The notes below the pieces were generated by a model. That model was not told the DNA's origin. It ran no database searches and saw only the letters and a program-made list of their open reading frames with translations. The position numbers and the translations under genes were made by a program. A DNA stretch of 6,808 bases from an uncultured Eubacteriales bacterium (GTDB lineage Bacteria; Bacillota; Clostridia; Oscillospirales; CAG-272), in contig URZF01000082.1 in NCBI GenBank assembly GCA_900552255.1, positions 1 through 6,808 on the forward strand, in the 5' to 3' direction. Positions within the stretch are counted from its first letter, which is position 1; the number at the start of each line of letters is the position of its first letter. This document shows, in pieces, positions 5,575 through 6,808 of the stretch.

Positions 5575-6621
5575 TCATTCAAATTTTACGGTCTCATGTG
5601 TCTCGGCAGACCGTTTGACCGCCTCCATAAGACGCATGACGCGCATCACCTCGGGAAGCTTCACGATGATCTCCTCTTCCCCGTCGAGCGCCTTCGAAAC
5701 GTTTCTGTAAAAATCATAAATGGAGCTCTCCACAACGGGAATCTCCGTCTTATGAATGTTTTCCTCGCGGCGCGGCGCCATCGTTTTGGTAATGCCGGAC
5801 GCGGTATGAACCGGAACGACGTCATGCTCGTCGATCCCGGCGGCGGACACGATTTCAGCGCCGGAGGTCCAGTCGCGGATCAGCGCCGTACCGTTTTGCC
5901 CGACGATATACCACCGCGGGAGCGAGATGAAGTTGCTCGTGCCGACCTCGACCAAAACCTCCATGCCGTCCTCGAACGTCAGCATCGCCGTGAAGCCGTC
6001 GTCCACCAGTTGATTTGTGATATTGAATACCGACGCATATACATACTTTAACTTGATCTGTCCTTTGAGCATCAGAACCTGATCGAGCAGATGGACGCCC
6101 CAGTCGAGGATCATGCCGCCGCCGTGCTCCGGAAGCTGGCGCCAGTCGCCCGGAATCCCGCGCGAGCCGTGGACTCTCGATTCGATGCGGGAAATCTCCC
6201 CAAGCCTATTTTCGTCCACAATCTTTTTGGCCGTCAGAAAATCGCCGTCCCATCTGCGGTTCTGATAAACGGTAAACAACTTCCTGTATTTCTCGGACGC
6301 CTCGATCATTTCCGCAAGCTCCGCGCTATTCATCGTGACCGGCTTTTCGCAAACGACGTTTTTCCCTGCCGCCATTGCGGCGAGCGCCAAGGACTTATGC
6401 GAATCGTTCGGCGTCGCGATGATGACAAGGTCGATCGCGGGGTCTGCGAGCAGCGCCTCATTCGATTCATAAAATTTCATGCTCTTTTCCGCAGCATATT
6501 CACTGCATTTTTCGTTGATATCGGAAACGCCGACGAGCTCGAGATAATCCGAGACCAAGACATGCCTTGCCTGCCAATACCCCTCGCCGCCGAATCCGAT
6601 CACACCAACACCATGTTTCAT
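5575..6621 (-). CDS. Gfo/Idh/MocA family oxidoreductase, first gene of the operon
   Basis: A 348-residue NAD(P)-dependent dehydrogenase of the Gfo/Idh/MocA family. The nucleotide-binding segment is VGVIGFGGEGYWQ (4-16), CEKP lies at 91-94 with catalytic Lys93, and DWGVHLLD (173-180) gives the Asp173/His177 active-site pair. HGSRGIPGDWR (151-161) is a typical substrate-side loop, and the C-terminal half is the family's beta-sheet domain. It differs clearly from the second dehydrogenase at 3486-4610, so the two probably act on different substrates or in opposite directions. The ATG at 6621 is chosen because a strong GGAGGTG site lies about 7 nt upstream and the Rossmann fold begins at once. An in-frame ATG at 6675 would add 18 residues without a ribosome binding site. 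Transcription probably starts from the promoter at 6729-6757. Confidence 0.93.
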   Translation of the reverse strand: MKHGVGVIGFGGEGYWQARHVLVSDYLELVGVSDINEKCSEYAAEKSMKFYESNEALLADPAIDLVIIATPNDSHKSLALAAMAAGKNVVCEKPVTMNSAELAEMIEASEKYRKLFTVYQNRRWDGDFLTAKKIVDENRLGEISRIESRVHGSRGIPGDWRQLPEHGGGMILDWGVHLLDQVLMLKGQIKLKYVYASVFNITNQLVDDGFTAMLTFEDGMEVLVEVGTSNFISLPRWYIVGQNGTALIRDWTSGAEIVSAAGIDEHDVVPVHTASGITKTMAPRREENIHKTEIPVVESSIYDFYRNVSKALDGEEEIIVKLPEVMRVMRLMEAVKRSAETHETVKFE

Positions 6622-6721
6622 CTTGATACACCTCCGGATAACGCCGGGAAACCCGAATCTCCCGGACCGCTCCATCTAAATTGCAGATTGTTCCGTTTCG
6701 ATGAGAAACATATCCGACTAT
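6622..6721 (-). promoter_or_regulatory. 5' leader of the operon with hairpin near the first ribosome binding site
   Basis: About 100 nt separate the predicted transcription start (near 6721) from the first start codon. CCGGGA and TCCCGG (6644-6649 with 6660-6665) form a 6-bp stem around a 10-nt loop just upstream of the GGAGG site (6631-6635). A competing 5-bp pairing between 6662-6666 and 6633-6637 would instead cover part of that ribosome binding site. No known riboswitch class was recognised, and an effect on translation is only a possibility. Confidence 0.35.
6695..6709. promoter_or_regulatory. Small palindrome just downstream of the predicted transcription start
   Basis: GTTTC and GAAAC form perfect 5-bp arms around a 5-nt centre, about 12-26 nt inside the transcript. 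A repressor bound here would block early elongation, so it is a candidate operator. The arms are short and could arise by chance. No regulator gene is present to support the assignment. Confidence 0.3.
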
Positions 6722-6724
6722 CGT

Positions 6725-6779
6725 GGTCATTTTACACCATAGGAAAGCCAAAGTCAACATCAAATCAAGAAAAATGACC
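6725..6779. promoter_or_regulatory. Inverted repeat pair flanking the operon promoter
   Basis: GGTCATTTT (6725-6733) and AAAATGACC (6771-6779) are perfect 9-bp inverted copies separated by 37 bp. The left copy overlaps the -10 box of the promoter at 6729-6757, and the right copy lies 13 bp upstream of its -35 box. Such placement suits two binding sites for a regulator that blocks or bends the promoter. The left copy also sits inside a looser dyad (ATsGTG with CACsAT arms, 6719-6739). Confidence 0.45.
6729..6757 (-). promoter_or_regulatory. Sigma-A-type promoter of the sugar operon
   Basis: On the minus strand the -35 box is TTGACT (6752-6757) and the -10 box is TAAAAT (6729-6734), with the optimal 17-bp spacer. 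Each box differs from consensus at one position. The predicted transcription start is near 6721, about 100 nt before the first gene of the operon. AT-rich DNA upstream (6788-6808) could act as an UP element. Confidence 0.8.
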
Positions 6780-6789
6780 GGCGAGTCTT

Positions 6790-6808
6790 AAATTTTTTAT
6801 TAAAATTT
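6790..6808. repeat. AT-rich inverted repeat at the window edge
   Basis: AAATTTT (6790-6796) and AAAATTT (6802-6808) are 7-bp inverted arms around a 5-nt centre. The element is pure A+T, runs to the end of the window and may continue beyond it. It could be an upstream promoter element or simply low-complexity spacer. No gene was seen between 6622 and 6808. Confidence 0.3.

Noticed and set aside
3363..5618. A 751-codon open frame on the plus strand, antisense to the second dehydrogenase and one barrel gene.
   Set aside because: Its codons are exact reverse complements of the sense codons in both genes, so it stays open simply because those genes avoid TTA, CTA and TCA codons. The product is rich in Arg, His and Ala with no recognisable domain, and the sense genes have full family motifs.
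1403..6621. Standard myo-inositol (iol) catabolic operon.
   Set aside because: The dehydrogenase and barrel families occur there, but no kinase (IolC), hydrolase (IolD), IolB or aldolase (IolJ) is present, and no protein could be matched specifically to IolE, IolI or IolG by eye.
6622..6675. Upstream in-frame ATG that would lengthen the first dehydrogenase by 18 residues.
   Set aside because: There is no ribosome binding site before it, while GGAGGTG stands at the right distance before the ATG at 6621, which opens directly into the Rossmann fold.
6091..6777. A 228-codon plus-strand open frame opposite the first dehydrogenase gene and its promoter.
   Set aside because: It overlaps a well-supported gene, its translation resembles no family, and it crosses the operon promoter and leader.

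Overview
The window looks like chromosomal DNA of a Gram-positive anaerobe of the class Clostridia (Bacillota). This is an inference. It rests on purine-rich Shine-Dalgarno sites (GGAGG or AGGAGA) before most genes, a small DUF6440-type protein, a clostridial-looking TVP38/TMEM64 membrane protein, and moderately GC-rich coding sequence set between AT-rich intergenic ends. All seven genes lie on the minus strand, so transcription runs from right to left. No rRNA, tRNA, CRISPR array, insertion sequence or phage gene was seen.

Right end (6622-6808): a well-formed sigma-A-type promoter (TTGACT, 17 bp, TAAAAT on the minus strand) drives the cluster. Perfect 9-bp inverted repeats flank it, one overlapping the -10 box and one upstream of the -35 box. 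A leader of about 100 nt follows, holding a small palindrome and a hairpin close to the first ribosome binding site.

Middle (1403-6621): six closely spaced genes form a probable operon. In transcription order they are a Gfo/Idh/MocA dehydrogenase, a xylose-isomerase-like TIM-barrel protein, a second Gfo/Idh/MocA dehydrogenase, a 66-residue DUF6440-family protein, and two more xylose-isomerase-like TIM-barrel proteins. Gaps are 9-57 nt. Two NAD(P)-dependent sugar or polyol oxidoreductases with three metal-dependent isomerase/epimerase/lyase-type barrels suggest an oxidise, rearrange (epimerise or eliminate), then reduce route for a sugar, inositol or glycoside. The substrate cannot be read from sequence. 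No transporter, glycosidase, kinase or regulator lies in the window.

Left end (1-1402): a strong hairpin separates the operon from a gene for a polytopic TVP38/TMEM64 (VTT-domain) membrane protein. That gene ends at a long bulged hairpin followed by a U-tract. Beyond it lie a 21-bp palindrome and an extended -10 promoter pointing left, probably serving a gene outside the window.

The most interesting points are the uncharacterised small DUF6440 protein inside a sugar-oxidation operon, the Asp-to-Glu change at a predicted metal ligand in one barrel, and the operator-like repeats around the operon promoter.
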